From positions 62,001 through 126,000 of the forward strand of contig JACPTK010000050.1 of NCBI GenBank assembly GCA_016192825.1: a stretch of 64,000 nt of DNA, in the 5' to 3' direction. The notes beneath the pieces were generated by a model. It was given only the letters and a program-made list of their open reading frames with translations, was not told the origin of the DNA and made no database searches. Origin of the DNA: Betaproteobacteria bacterium (lineage in GTDB: Bacteria > Pseudomonadota > Gammaproteobacteria > Burkholderiales > SG8-41). Both the position numbers and the translations under genes were made by a program. Positions 34,479 to 43,925 of the stretch are shown in pieces. Every line of letters starts with the position of its first letter. Positions within the stretch are counted from its first letter, which is position 1.

Positions 34479-35603
34479 ATGGCACAAGGTTCGTCCGAAG
34501 TCTCTTTCATCGGCACCGGCGATTGCGGCCCGGTTCACGGGCCCCAGGACGGGTTCCCGGTCGAACGCTACACGGAGCTCGTGCGACCGACGCTCGCGAA
34601 GGTCGATTTGCGCTTCGCCAACTGCGAGCGCCAGTACTCATCGCGCGGGACCGCCAGCGAGCGGGCGCCGCACGGCCGCCAGCCGCCTGAGATGGCGAGA
34701 ATCTTCACCGATTGCGGGTTCGATGCCGTGACCATCGCCAACAACCACATGTACGACTACGGCCCCGATGCGCTGCTCGACACTCGCGCCCTGCTGCTCG
34801 CGAAGGGCATCCGGGTGACGGGCGCGGGCCGCGACCTCGCCGAGGCGCGCGAGCCGGCGATCGTCGAGAAGAACGGCATCCGGGTGGGCTTCCTCGGCTT
34901 TTGCTCGGTGATTCCCGAGGGCGGCGAGGCGGGGCCGGACAAGGTCGGCATCGCCCCGCTGCGCGTCAAGACCGAGTACGAACCGCGCGGACCGCACGCG
35001 CCGGTGCGGGTCCTCACGCGTCCCGACGAGCGCGACCTCGAGATGATCCTCGCGGACGTCGCGGCCCTGCGCGAGCGCGTGGACATCGTGATTCCGGTGT
35101 TCCACTGGGGCGTGATCTGGGTGCCGCGCGTCATCGCGGACTACCAGGTGACGGTGGCGCGCGCCTGCATCGACGCCGGCGCGGATCTCGTGCTCGGGCA
35201 CCACGCCCACGTGCCGAAGGCGATCGAGATGTACAAGGGCAAAGCGATCTTCTACAGCCTGAGCAATTTCTGCATGACCAAGCCGTTTCCCTCGCCCAAG
35301 TGGCAGGAGACGCCGTGGATGCACGGGGCGCTGCGCAACCACGCCGACCAGAATCCCGACCTGCCGCTGCTGCCGTATGGGCGCGACGCCCGGCGCTCGC
35401 TGCTCGCGAAGGCGGTGTTCACGAAGTCGGGCGTGAAAGAGGTGTCCTTCCTGCCGATGATGATCGACAACCTCTACCGTCCCGAGGTGCTGCGCCGGGG
35501 TGAGGAGCGCTTCGACGACATGGTGCGCTACATGGAATGGGTGTCGGAAGGATTCAACCACCGATTCGCGGTCCGGGGCGACGAAGTGGTGATCACGGGC
35601 TGA
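34479..35603 (+). CDS. CapA-family metallophosphatase-like protein 3
   Basis: A 374-residue close homologue of CapA protein 1 (7465), with GTGDCGPVHG, NNHMYDYGPDAL, FHWGVIW and GHHAHVPKAIEMY. The start has an AAGGAG site nine bases upstream. Its stop overlaps a possible start of the next PrpD-family gene. The recurrent CapA-PrpD-Bug association implies that CapA takes part in the same catabolic route. Confidence 0.83.
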   Translation: MAQGSSEVSFIGTGDCGPVHGPQDGFPVERYTELVRPTLAKVDLRFANCERQYSSRGTASERAPHGRQPPEMARIFTDCGFDAVTIANNHMYDYGPDALLDTRALLLAKGIRVTGAGRDLAEAREPAIVEKNGIRVGFLGFCSVIPEGGEAGPDKVGIAPLRVKTEYEPRGPHAPVRVLTRPDERDLEMILADVAALRERVDIVIPVFHWGVIWVPRVIADYQVTVARACIDAGADLVLGHHAHVPKAIEMYKGKAIFYSLSNFCMTKPFPSPKWQETPWMHGALRNHADQNPDLPLLPYGRDARRSLLAKAVFTKSGVKEVSFLPMMIDNLYRPEVLRRGEERFDDMVRYMEWVSEGFNHRFAVRGDEVVITG

Positions 35604-35614
35604 TGGGAGAGGGC

Positions 35615-37012
35615 ATGGGGTCGGCACGCGACAAGACCGATGCCACGCAGCAGCGCCTCCTCGATTACGCGCTGGGGCTTGGCTACGATGCGCTGACCCC
35701 GCGCGCGGCGCACGAAGCGAAAGTGCGGGTGATCGACACGCTCGCGGCGCTCGCCGGCGGCTTCGACGGCGAGGCCTGCGTAATCGCGCGCCGCATGGCG
35801 GCGCGCACGCCCGATCCCGAAGGCGCTACCGTGGTCGGCACCGCCATGAAGACGGCGCCCGACATGGCGGCGTTCGCCAACGCAACCGCCGCCCGCTACG
35901 TCGAGCTGAACGACGTCTACCACTGGCCCGGCAGCGCCGGCGGCCACCCGAGCGACGTGGTGATGCCGCTCCTCGGCGTCGCGGAGCACGCGCGGGCGGG
36001 CGGGCGCGACCTGATCACTGCCGTCGTGCTGGCATACGAGATCTACCTGCGGTTGTCCGACGCCATCGGCCGGACCCATTTCGACTGCGCGAACTTCGCC
36101 TGCATCGGGGTCGCCGCGGCGTCGGCCCGGCTGCTCGGCTTGTCGCGCGCCCGGGCGGGCCACGCCCTGTCCATGGCCGCGGTACCGAACAACATCCTGC
36201 GCCGGGTACGCACCGGCCACCTCTCGATGTGGAAGGCGGTAACCGCCGGCCACGCGGGTAAGGCGGGCGTGTTCGCCGCATTGCTCGCGCGAGAAGGCAT
36301 GGACGGCCCGCCGCAGCCGTTCGAGGGCCGTTCCGGCTGGAGCGAGCACGTCGCCGGCAAGCGCTTTGCGCTCGATGTCATGGGCGGCAGCGGCGTGCGG
36401 TTCAAGGTCGAGGACACCCTGATCAAGCCGCGCTCGTCCTGCGCGACGACGATCTCCTCGATCCTCGCGGCGGAAAAGGTCGCGCCCCTGCTGAGAAACC
36501 GCATCGCCGACGTGGAGCGCGTTACCGTCGAGACCTACGGTCGCGCGAAGGCCGGCATGGGCACGGGCGAGCACCACTGGAACCCGGATTCGCGCGAGAC
36601 CGCCGATCACAGCATTCCCTACGTGGTCGCGGCGGCGCTGATCGACGGCACCGTCACGCCCAGGCAGTTCGACGAGGCGCACCTGCGCGATCCTGGCTTG
36701 CGTGCGCTGCTCGCGAAGATCGAGGTCGTGGCGAACGACGGGTTTACCCGCGCCTACGAAAAGGTGCCGGTCGAGCATCACACGCGCGTCAGCGTCGTGA
36801 CGCGGGGCGGCGAGCGCTTCACGGGCGAGGCGGGCGGCGAGAAGGGCGATCTCGCGCAGCCCAAGAGCGATGCCCAGATCGGGGAGAAGTTCCTCGGAAC
36901 CGCTGAGCCGTTCCTCGGGCCGCAGCGCGCCGAGGCAATGCTGCAGCGGCTTTGGCGGCTCGACCGCCTGGAGAGCGTCGCGGAGATTCCCGGCGGATTC
37001 ACCAGGATTTGA
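35615..37012 (+). CDS. MmgE/PrpD-family protein 4
   Basis: A 465-residue protein of the true PrpD-like branch: VRVIDTLAALAGGF, ARYVELNDVYHWPGSAGGHPSD and KVEDTLIKPRSSCATTIS are the recognisable segments. It is distinct from proteins 1-3. ATG 35615 is favoured by the GGGAGAGGGC site; an upstream ATG at 35603 overlaps the CapA stop and is also possible. It is followed 17 bases later by an amidohydrolase. Confidence 0.83.
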   Translation: MGSARDKTDATQQRLLDYALGLGYDALTPRAAHEAKVRVIDTLAALAGGFDGEACVIARRMAARTPDPEGATVVGTAMKTAPDMAAFANATAARYVELNDVYHWPGSAGGHPSDVVMPLLGVAEHARAGGRDLITAVVLAYEIYLRLSDAIGRTHFDCANFACIGVAAASARLLGLSRARAGHALSMAAVPNNILRRVRTGHLSMWKAVTAGHAGKAGVFAALLAREGMDGPPQPFEGRSGWSEHVAGKRFALDVMGGSGVRFKVEDTLIKPRSSCATTISSILAAEKVAPLLRNRIADVERVTVETYGRAKAGMGTGEHHWNPDSRETADHSIPYVVAAALIDGTVTPRQFDEAHLRDPGLRALLAKIEVVANDGFTRAYEKVPVEHHTRVSVVTRGGERFTGEAGGEKGDLAQPKSDAQIGEKFLGTAEPFLGPQRAEAMLQRLWRLDRLESVAEIPGGFTRI

Positions 37013-37029
37013 CGATCAGGAGACGAAGG

Positions 37030-38181
37030 ATGGCGAAAGACGGCTTCAAAATTTTCGACACCGACACGCACGTCGGGCCCTATCTCGACGTGCTGGAGAA
37101 ATATCTGACGGACGGCGAAAAGGCGAGGCTGCCCGCGTGGGAACAGTTCAAGTCCGCGACCAACCGCGGCTACGCGATCTACGCGAAGGGCCAGCGCCAC
37201 TATCGCCGCCGGCTCGGCGCCTCGGACCCGCAGGACACGCGCGGCAAGTACATGGCGGGATTCACCGGCGCGCACGGCGCGCGCAAGCCCCATCCGCGCG
37301 TGGACTACGAGCCCGACAAGCGTATCGAGGACATGGACTACGAGGGCGTCGACGTGAATCTCCTGCTGCCCTCGGGCTGGTTCGGCACCTGGACCGCGGG
37401 AGACGACGTCGCGCTCGAGCAGGGGATGTACCGCGCCTATCACCGCTGGATGAACGATTACTGCGCCGCCTGTCCCGACCGGCTCGGCGGCGTCATCCTC
37501 GCCTGCGCGCGCGACGTGCCGGGGACCCTGGAAGAGATCAAGCGGTGGGGACGATCGCGCTGGGCGTGGGGACTGATGGCCTACGCGCCGTACGGGATGC
37601 CCATCGACCATCCCGATCTCGAGCCGGTGTGGGCTGCGTGCGAGGAGTACGATCTCGCGGTCGCGCTGCACACCTTTACGGTGATGCCGCCGTACGCGCC
37701 CGGGGGGCTCGACACCTGGGACAACCTGTTCCTGCAGCGCTCCGCGGCGCATCCCTGGTGCGGCATGCGGAACATGGCCGCCCTGATCGGCGCCGGCGTC
37801 ATGGACCGCTACCCGCGGCTCCGCATCGGCACGCTGGAAGCGGGCCATGGCTGGCTGCCGTTCTGGATGGAGCGGCTGAACGAGCACGCGAAGACGATCC
37901 GCTCCGCGCTGCCGCAGCTCCAGCGTACGCCCGGGGAATACGTGACGGGCGGCCGCTATTTCCAGAGCATCGAGGCGCCGGAGGGCGAGAAGCTCACCAA
38001 CGCCGTCATCGATCTCATCGGCGAGGACGTATTGATGTACGCGTCCGATTATCCGCACGGCGAAAGCCATTTCCCGGACACCGTCAACATGGTGATGGCG
38101 TGGAAGATGCCCGAATCGCGCAAGCGCAAGCTCTTCTGGGACAACGCGCTGCGCTATTACACCCGCTGCGGCCTGAAGTGA
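37030..38181 (+). CDS. Amidohydrolase-family (COG2159-type) metal-dependent hydrolase/decarboxylase
   Basis: A 383-residue TIM-barrel enzyme. The N-terminal FDTDTHV replaces the usual DxHxH, ALHTFT contributes a strand-5 histidine, LEAGHGW lies near the metal site and the late YASDYPHGESHF supplies the catalytic aspartate. COG2159 members hydrolyse or decarboxylate small acids. Start 37030 follows GGAGACGAAGG. Its direct neighbour downstream is Bug 9, suggesting that the imported ligand is its substrate or precursor. Confidence 0.82.
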   Translation: MAKDGFKIFDTDTHVGPYLDVLEKYLTDGEKARLPAWEQFKSATNRGYAIYAKGQRHYRRRLGASDPQDTRGKYMAGFTGAHGARKPHPRVDYEPDKRIEDMDYEGVDVNLLLPSGWFGTWTAGDDVALEQGMYRAYHRWMNDYCAACPDRLGGVILACARDVPGTLEEIKRWGRSRWAWGLMAYAPYGMPIDHPDLEPVWAACEEYDLAVALHTFTVMPPYAPGGLDTWDNLFLQRSAAHPWCGMRNMAALIGAGVMDRYPRLRIGTLEAGHGWLPFWMERLNEHAKTIRSALPQLQRTPGEYVTGGRYFQSIEAPEGEKLTNAVIDLIGEDVLMYASDYPHGESHFPDTVNMVMAWKMPESRKRKLFWDNALRYYTRCGLK

Positions 38182-38216
38182 CCGCGGCTGCTGCTGATCG
38201 AAGACGGGGGGCAATC

Positions 38217-39185
38217 ATGAAATCGATTCCGGTAGTCGCGGCGCTCGCGGCGGCGGTCCTCTTCTCCGGCGTTGCCGCGGCACAGGGCGCGGCGGCGGGC
38301 TATCCGGCGCGGCCGGTGCGGGTGCTCGTGGCGCAAACCGCGGGCGGGAATGCGGACGCGCAGGCGCGCCTGTTCGCGGCAAGGCTGGGCGACAGCCTGG
38401 GCAGGCAGTTTGTCGTCGACAATCGCCCGGGCCGTTACATTGCCTGGTCCATCGCGGCGAAATCGCCGACTGACGGCTATACGCTGCTCGCGGTGCTTCC
38501 CGATCTGACCTACGCTCCCGCCCTGGATCGCAACCTGCCGATCGACCCCACCCGGGACTTCGCGCCGATTTCGCTCATGACGCAAACGCCCTATTTGCTC
38601 GTGGTGAACCCCTCGCTGCCGGCGAGGTCGGTCAAGGAGCTGGTCGCCCTGGCCAGGTCGAATCCCGGCAAGCTCAACTTTGGCGGCGGCATCACCGGTG
38701 CCGGCACGCACCTGATGTCGGCGCTGTTGTTTTCCCTTGCCGGGATCAAGGCAACCTACATCCCGTACAAGGGAGCGGCGCAATCGCTCATCGATATCGT
38801 CGCAGGCCAGATCGATGCGGGGTTCGGAACGGCGACGGCGGCCCTGTTCGCGCAATCCGGCAAGCTGCGCGCACTGGGCATCAGCACGGCCACGCGTTCG
38901 CCGCTGTTTCCCGACCTCCCGACCATTGCGGAGCAAGGGGTGCCTGGATTTGACGCGCGCGCATTCCACGGCTGGGCCGCGCCGGCGGGAACGCCGGTCG
39001 AGGTCATACGCAAGCTAAGCGTGGAGTTGATCAATGCGGCCAGGTCCGCCGAGATCGTGGCGGCCGTCAGGAACAGCAACAGCGAGGTGGTTGGCAGTAC
39101 GCCGGAGCAGTTCGCACGGTTCATGGCGGCCGAGATCCCGCGCTGGCGCAGCGTGGTTCAGCAATCCGGGATCAACGTCGAATAG
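38217..39185 (+). CDS. Bug/TctC-family periplasmic solute-binding protein 9
   Basis: A 322-residue receptor with a signal peptide (ending AAAQ). It belongs to a divergent subgroup: the ligand loop is TAGGNADAQARLF and the conserved NRPGAGG segment is shortened to NRPGRYIAW. Bug 11 (44948) shares the DIQARLF and PARSxKxLIxMA features and is its closest relative here. A GGGGGG-containing leader precedes the ATG. Confidence 0.87.
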   Translation: MKSIPVVAALAAAVLFSGVAAAQGAAAGYPARPVRVLVAQTAGGNADAQARLFAARLGDSLGRQFVVDNRPGRYIAWSIAAKSPTDGYTLLAVLPDLTYAPALDRNLPIDPTRDFAPISLMTQTPYLLVVNPSLPARSVKELVALARSNPGKLNFGGGITGAGTHLMSALLFSLAGIKATYIPYKGAAQSLIDIVAGQIDAGFGTATAALFAQSGKLRALGISTATRSPLFPDLPTIAEQGVPGFDARAFHGWAAPAGTPVEVIRKLSVELINAARSAEIVAAVRNSNSEVVGSTPEQFARFMAAEIPRWRSVVQQSGINVE

Positions 39186-39282
39186 AACGGGCCTGGGGCA
39201 TGGCGCCCGGCACGAAGCATGAGGCAAGGCAGGATGCGGCGTCGCGTTGTGTCAGGCTAACCAGAGAGAGGGGCATCGCAAC

Positions 39283-40437
39283 ATGAGCATTAGAGGGAAG
39301 GCCTATGTCGTGGGGATCTACGAGCATCCCGCGCGCAAGATCGAAAACAAGTCGCTCGCACGGCTTCATGCCGAGGTCGCCAAAGGCGCCCTCGAGGATG
39401 CCGGGCTGACGACCCGGGACGTGGACGCGTATTTCTGCTCCAGCGACGCGCCGGGACTCGGCGGCATCAACATGATCGACTACCTGGGCCTGACCGTCAG
39501 GCATTCCGACTCGACCAACACCGGCGGCTCGTCCTACCTCTACCACGTCGCCCACGCGGCCGAGACGATCGCCGCCGGCAAGTGCAACGTTGCGCTGGTG
39601 ACCTGCGCGGGCTTCGGCCGGCGCGGCACGCTTGCCCGAGATCACGGCGCCGACGTGCCGGAAGGGGCGTTTGAAACGCCGTACGGCCCGGTGACGCTGA
39701 ATCTGTACGCGATGGCCGCGATGCGCCACATGTACCAATACGGCACCACCAGCGAGCAGCTGGCCTGGGTGAAGGTCGCCGCCTCGCATCACGCCCAGCA
39801 CAACCCCAACGCGCTGCTGAAAAAGGTGCTGACGGTCGAGGACGTCGTCAACTCGCCGTTGATCGCCGACCCCCTGCATCGCATGGACTGCTGCGTGGTG
39901 ACGGACAGCGGCGGCGCGGTGATCGTGGCGAAGCCGGAGGTCGCGAAAAGCCTGAAGCGCCCGCTGGTGAAGTTGATCGGCGCGGGCGAGTCGCCCAAGG
40001 GCCAGATGGGCGGCAAGGTGGACCTCACCTATACGGGCGCCGTGCGGTCCGGCCCGATTGCGTTCGACGAAGCCGGCGTCAAGCCTTCGGATATCAAGTA
40101 CGCGTCGATCTACGACAGCTTCACCATCACCGTCGTCATGACGCTCGAGGACCTGGGCTTTTGCAGGAAGGGCGAGGGCGGCAAGTTCGTCATGGACGGC
40201 AATTTGATCTCGGGCGTCGGCAAGCTGCCTTTCAATACCGACGGCGGCGGCATGTGCAACAACCACCCCGGCAATCGCGGCGGCATCACCAAGATCATCG
40301 AAGCCGTACGCCAGCTGCGCGGCGAGTCGCACCCGAAGGTGCAGGTCCGGAACTGCGACATCGCGCTGGCGCACGGCACCGGCGGCTCGCTGGGCACCCG
40401 CCACGGCAGCGCCACGCTGATCATGGAAAGGGAGTAA
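39283..40437 (+). CDS. Thiolase-like protein (SCP-x/non-specific lipid-transfer type)
   Basis: A 384-residue thiolase-fold protein. The C-terminal catalytic-loop equivalents (NNHPGNRGG and DIALAHGTGGSLG) are present. At the place of the nucleophilic cysteine it reads NTGGSSY, so classical thiolysis is unlikely. Such Cys-less proteins pair with DUF35 partners in aldolase or condensing complexes. The DUF35 gene follows four bases later. The ATG has an AGAGAGAGGGG leader. Confidence 0.85.
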   Translation: MSIRGKAYVVGIYEHPARKIENKSLARLHAEVAKGALEDAGLTTRDVDAYFCSSDAPGLGGINMIDYLGLTVRHSDSTNTGGSSYLYHVAHAAETIAAGKCNVALVTCAGFGRRGTLARDHGADVPEGAFETPYGPVTLNLYAMAAMRHMYQYGTTSEQLAWVKVAASHHAQHNPNALLKKVLTVEDVVNSPLIADPLHRMDCCVVTDSGGAVIVAKPEVAKSLKRPLVKLIGAGESPKGQMGGKVDLTYTGAVRSGPIAFDEAGVKPSDIKYASIYDSFTITVVMTLEDLGFCRKGEGGKFVMDGNLISGVGKLPFNTDGGGMCNNHPGNRGGITKIIEAVRQLRGESHPKVQVRNCDIALAHGTGGSLGTRHGSATLIMERE

Positions 40438-40441
40438 ACCG

Positions 40442-40843
40442 ATGGCCACGCCCTATCAGGAGAGAACGATCCCGGCACCCCATCTGAACGAGGGGGACGC
40501 GCCGTATTTCGAGGCGGCGGCGCAGGGCAAGCTGCTCGTCAAGTTCTGCAACGACTGCAAGCAGTATCACCACTATCCGCGCGCGTTGTGCCCGTTCTGC
40601 TTCAGCGACAGGACCGAGTGGAAGGAGGCGAAGGGAACCGGGACGGTGTACAGCTACAGCATCTCGCGCGCCTCGGGGCCGGTCCCGTACGCGATCGCCT
40701 ATGTCACGCTGGACGAGGGCGTGTCGATGATGACCAACATCGTGGACTGCGATCTCGACACGATACGCTGCGGACAAAAGGTGACGGTGACGTTCAAGCC
40801 CGCCGAGGGGGGCGTCGTCATCCCGATGTTCAAGCCGGCCTGA
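40442..40843 (+). CDS. DUF35 OB-fold/zinc-ribbon acyl-CoA-binding partner protein
   Basis: A 133-residue protein. A rubredoxin-like zinc ribbon is formed by C36, C39, C50 and C53 (FCNDC and LCPFC), followed by an OB fold (SYSISRAS, IAYVTLDEGVSMMTN). DUF35 proteins dock on thiolase-like partners and bind CoA esters. Its position immediately after a Cys-less thiolase gene matches that rule. The last gene of the long plus-strand run. Confidence 0.88.
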   Translation: MATPYQERTIPAPHLNEGDAPYFEAAAQGKLLVKFCNDCKQYHHYPRALCPFCFSDRTEWKEAKGTGTVYSYSISRASGPVPYAIAYVTLDEGVSMMTNIVDCDLDTIRCGQKVTVTFKPAEGGVVIPMFKPA

Positions 40844-40853
40844 GCCGGGCGCG

Positions 40854-40881
40854 CCCCCCCCCGGGGCCGCCGCCGCCCCGG
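40854..40881. terminator. GC-only hairpin between convergent genes
   Basis: A run of nine C residues (40854-40862) overlaps a 7-bp stem, CCGGGGC (40861-40867) with GCCCCGG (40875-40881). It lies between the convergent DUF35 and CoA-transferase genes. There is no T-tract, so termination would have to be Rho-dependent or structural. Confidence 0.35.
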
Positions 40882-40889
40882 CGTCCCGG

Positions 40890-42287
40890 TCAGTCCATCG
40901 TGCGAACGTCGGGGCTGACGGCGATTCTCATCTCCGTCAACTGCGTCACTTCCTCGGGCGTGAATCCCGGCGCCACTTCCTCGAGGACGAACCGGCCGTC
41001 CTGCCAGCGCAGCAGCGCGAGGTCGGTCACGACCCAATCCACGCAGCTTTTTCCGGTCAGGGGAAGCGCGCATTTTCGTTTCAGCTTCGGCCGGCCCTTG
41101 CTGTCGCAGTGCTCCATCACGATGATGAGCTCCTTCTTGCCGGCGACCAGATCCATGGCGCCGCCGATGCCGCCTCTCGTCGCGTCGGACCGGCTCCAGT
41201 TGGCGAGGTTGGCGTGCTCGTCGACCTCGTACGCGCCGAGGATCACGGTATCGATCTTGCCGCCCCGCGCCATCTCGAACGAAGTGACGCTGTCGAAGAA
41301 CGAGGCGCCCGGCACCAGCGAGATGAACTGGCCGCCGGCGTTGTAAAGGTCGAGGTCGATATCGTCGCCGGTGACAATCTTGCCGTAGCCCAGGATGCCG
41401 TTCTCGGCGTGGAGCATGACATGGCGGTCCTGCAGGAAGTTCGACACCTGGGTCGGAATCCCCGTGCCGAGATTCACGTAACTGCCGTCCCTGACCAGCC
41501 GGGCGGCGCGCTTCGCTATCCCCGCGCGTGTCAGCGCCGGCTTGCCGTTGTAGAGACGGGCCGTATCCGCGGCACGGCGCGGACCGCCGGGCGCCGTCAG
41601 GCTTCGGATATCCAGTTTCAGCGTGCTTTTTACCACGCGCGACACGAAAATCCCGGGCAGATCGACGTGTTCCGGCGGGAGCTCGCCCGTTTCCACGATC
41701 TCGTCGACCTCGACAATGGCGACGCGCGCCGCCTTGGCGAAACTGGGATTGAAGTTCTGGCTGCCGCCGCGGAATTGCAGGTTGCCGGCCCGGTCGGACC
41801 GGTGCGCCCGCAGCAGCGCGTAGTCGACGCGAATGGCGTGCTCGAGGACATAAGGCTTGCCGCCGAAGTAACGGATGTCCTTGCCGTCGGCCAGGGCCGT
41901 GTCGACGCCGCTCGGCGAGTAGAACGCCGGTATGCCGGCGCCGCCGGCGCGGCAGCGCTCGACCAGCGTTCCCTGCGGGACCAGTTCCACTTCCAGTTCG
42001 CCGGCGATGATCTGCTCCTCGGACGCCGTCTTCATGCCGGGCCGGTCGGAAAAGGCGGCGATCAATTTCCGGATCTGCCTGTTCTCGGCCAGGATCTGGC
42101 CGCGGATCTGTCCGGGCCCGCCCAGCGAATTGCAGACCACGCAGAGATTCCGGGTTCCCTTGTCGCGCAATGCCACGATCAGGCTTGAGGCAAAGCGGTG
42201 CCCGATGCCGAAACCGGCGATGGCGACGACGGCTCCGTCGGGAATGTCCGCGATCGCTTGTTCAGGAGAATCGATGACCTTGTTCAT
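40890..42287 (-). CDS. Family I CoA-transferase, fused alpha and beta subunits
   Basis: A 465-residue 3-oxoacid CoA-transferase-type enzyme. The alpha half (about 1-235) begins VVAIAGFGIGH and the beta half has NLGTGIPTQVSNF and the catalytic glutamate E295 in HAENGILG. It would move CoA between acyl-CoA and a carboxylic acid, activating a substrate or releasing a product. Most bacterial homologues are two separate genes, so this is a fusion. It is transcribed with the dehydrogenase upstream (42394-43374), with about 106 bases between them. Confidence 0.88.
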   Translation of the reverse strand: MNKVIDSPEQAIADIPDGAVVAIAGFGIGHRFASSLIVALRDKGTRNLCVVCNSLGGPGQIRGQILAENRQIRKLIAAFSDRPGMKTASEEQIIAGELEVELVPQGTLVERCRAGGAGIPAFYSPSGVDTALADGKDIRYFGGKPYVLEHAIRVDYALLRAHRSDRAGNLQFRGGSQNFNPSFAKAARVAIVEVDEIVETGELPPEHVDLPGIFVSRVVKSTLKLDIRSLTAPGGPRRAADTARLYNGKPALTRAGIAKRAARLVRDGSYVNLGTGIPTQVSNFLQDRHVMLHAENGILGYGKIVTGDDIDLDLYNAGGQFISLVPGASFFDSVTSFEMARGGKIDTVILGAYEVDEHANLANWSRSDATRGGIGGAMDLVAGKKELIIVMEHCDSKGRPKLKRKCALPLTGKSCVDWVVTDLALLRWQDGRFVLEEVAPGFTPEEVTQLTEMRIAVSPDVRTMD

Positions 42288-42393
42288 CCGACGTCTCGTT
42301 GGTGGTTTGAAGGCGTTGGCGATTATCGCGCATTTTGCCGGCGGGCCCGACGCCGCGGCCGGCCGCGCCCGGCGCTGCGCGGACAGGTTCGCG

Positions 42394-43374
42394 CTACCGG
42401 CGCAGCCGGGCGAGCACGTCGGGGTTGTAGACGTGGGTCGGCTTGTTGGACGCGAACGCCAGGATGTTGTCTATGGCGTGGCCGTACATGAACTCGAACG
42501 TTTCCCAGACGATGCCGCCCAGGTGAGGCGTGCAGATGACGTTGGGCATCCCGAGCAGCGGATGATTGCCCGCCAGCACCGGTTCGTCCTCGAACACGTC
42601 GACCGCGGCGAAACCCGGCCGGCCCTTCCGGAGCGCCGCGACGAGCGCCCCGTCCTCGATCAGCCGCGCGCGGCTGGTGTTGACGAGGAGCGCCGAGGGC
42701 TTCATGCGGGCAAGGTCGGCGGCCGTGACGAGGCCGGTGGTTTCCGACGACAGCGGGACATGCAGGCTCAGGATGTCCGCGGTTTCGAAGAAAGCCTGCC
42801 GCGAGTCCGGCACGTGATAGCCCGCCGCGATGGCCTTCTCTTTCGACGATGCCCGTCCCCAGCAGGTGATATCCATCCCGAAGGCGCGGCCCACCTGCGC
42901 GACGGCGCTTCCGATCTGGCCCAGGCCATAAACGGCGAGCGTCGTGCCGCGCACGACCGTGCCGACGGTGCTTTGCCAGACCCCGGCCCGCAGCTGCCTG
43001 ACTTCCTCGGCGATGTGACGCCGGCTCGCCAGAATCAGCGCCCAGGTCAGTTCCGCCGTGGAGTAAGACGGGCCGTGCTCGACGGCCGCGACCACGATTC
43101 CCTTTTCCGTGCAGGCCGACACATCGATGTGTTCTCGATGACTGCCTGTCTGGGCGATGATGCGCAGATCGGGCAGTCGGTCGAGGAGTTGGCGCGGCAC
43201 GGCGGTGCGTTCCTGCGTCAGTATCACGGCCTCGACGTCATTCAGCCTGGCGACGAGCTTTTCCGGGTCCTTCTCATTTTCATGAAAAACGACCACTTGA
43301 TGCGCGTTCAGGCGTTGCGGGCAAGCCAGCCGGTGGAATGCCTTTTGATAATCATCCAGTACCGCGATTTTCAT
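42394..43374 (-). CDS. D-isomer-specific 2-hydroxyacid dehydrogenase
   Basis: A 326-residue NAD(H)-dependent enzyme related to phosphoglycerate dehydrogenase. The Rossmann motif GLGQIG is in VYGLGQIGSAVA, the catalytic arginine is in VNTSRAR and the histidine in TPHLGG. The catalytic domain begins MKIAVLDDYQ. It would reduce a 2-oxoacid or oxidise a D-2-hydroxyacid. The direction and substrate are not determined. It is first in a minus-strand pair with the CoA-transferase. Confidence 0.87.
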   Translation of the reverse strand: MKIAVLDDYQKAFHRLACPQRLNAHQVVVFHENEKDPEKLVARLNDVEAVILTQERTAVPRQLLDRLPDLRIIAQTGSHREHIDVSACTEKGIVVAAVEHGPSYSTAELTWALILASRRHIAEEVRQLRAGVWQSTVGTVVRGTTLAVYGLGQIGSAVAQVGRAFGMDITCWGRASSKEKAIAAGYHVPDSRQAFFETADILSLHVPLSSETTGLVTAADLARMKPSALLVNTSRARLIEDGALVAALRKGRPGFAAVDVFEDEPVLAGNHPLLGMPNVICTPHLGGIVWETFEFMYGHAIDNILAFASNKPTHVYNPDVLARLRR

Positions 43375-43925
43375 GCTGCACCCTTGTCCGCTGAACGGGG
43401 CCGCTCCGGCTCCCGAGAAACACGGTTATCGATCGAGCGCTTCCTGGCATTCCGGGAGGGGATGGAAACGAGCCGGCCGTAGACGGTCGACACGGACCCG
43501 CCCCCGATCACGCTATCAGCCTGACGAATGCGAAGTCCTGGTTTGCAATGATAAACGATCCTCGATTTCCTCCGGCAATATCCGTGAGCGGCCCCCGCGT
43601 CCGAAAGATGGAATCCGCCGCCCCGGGTGGGCAGGCGGGATCGACTGATCCTGCCGGCGTCAATCGATCGGGCCGGACCCGCCTTTCGGCGCGGCGAGAA
43701 GAGCGAGGCGTTTCAAGATCGTCTGACCCTGGCTTCTGGGACAACGGGATCCGGTGAAATTGCCTGGCGCCGAGCGGGCTTGAATGAGCTTTATCCCGGA
43801 CGAATGCATTTGATATAAAGTGCGGCTAGACGAGACAGTGCGGCCTCCGTGCAGGGAAATGCGAATTGGCAGATGGCGGAATCGGTGTGTTGCGACAATT
43901 GGGAAGCAGGAAAGGGGGTGGCGAA
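43375..43925. other. Divergent intergenic region
   Basis: 551 bases between the minus-strand dehydrogenase and the plus-strand Bug 10. Several short frames are open but are Arg/Pro-rich and lack ribosome-binding sites, so none is called. The region must hold promoters for both directions. A TTGATATAAAGT stretch near 43809-43820 is the most promoter-like, AT-richer part. Confidence 0.4.

Noticed and set aside
43373-43648. Short plus-strand frame after the dehydrogenase start
   Set aside because: Arg/Pro/Ser-rich composition, no ribosome-binding site and no motif; more like promoter DNA.
43818-43830. Shared GCGGCTAGAC motif with the gntR promoter regions
   Set aside because: Only about 10 bases match, without the palindrome or the -10 box; probably chance.
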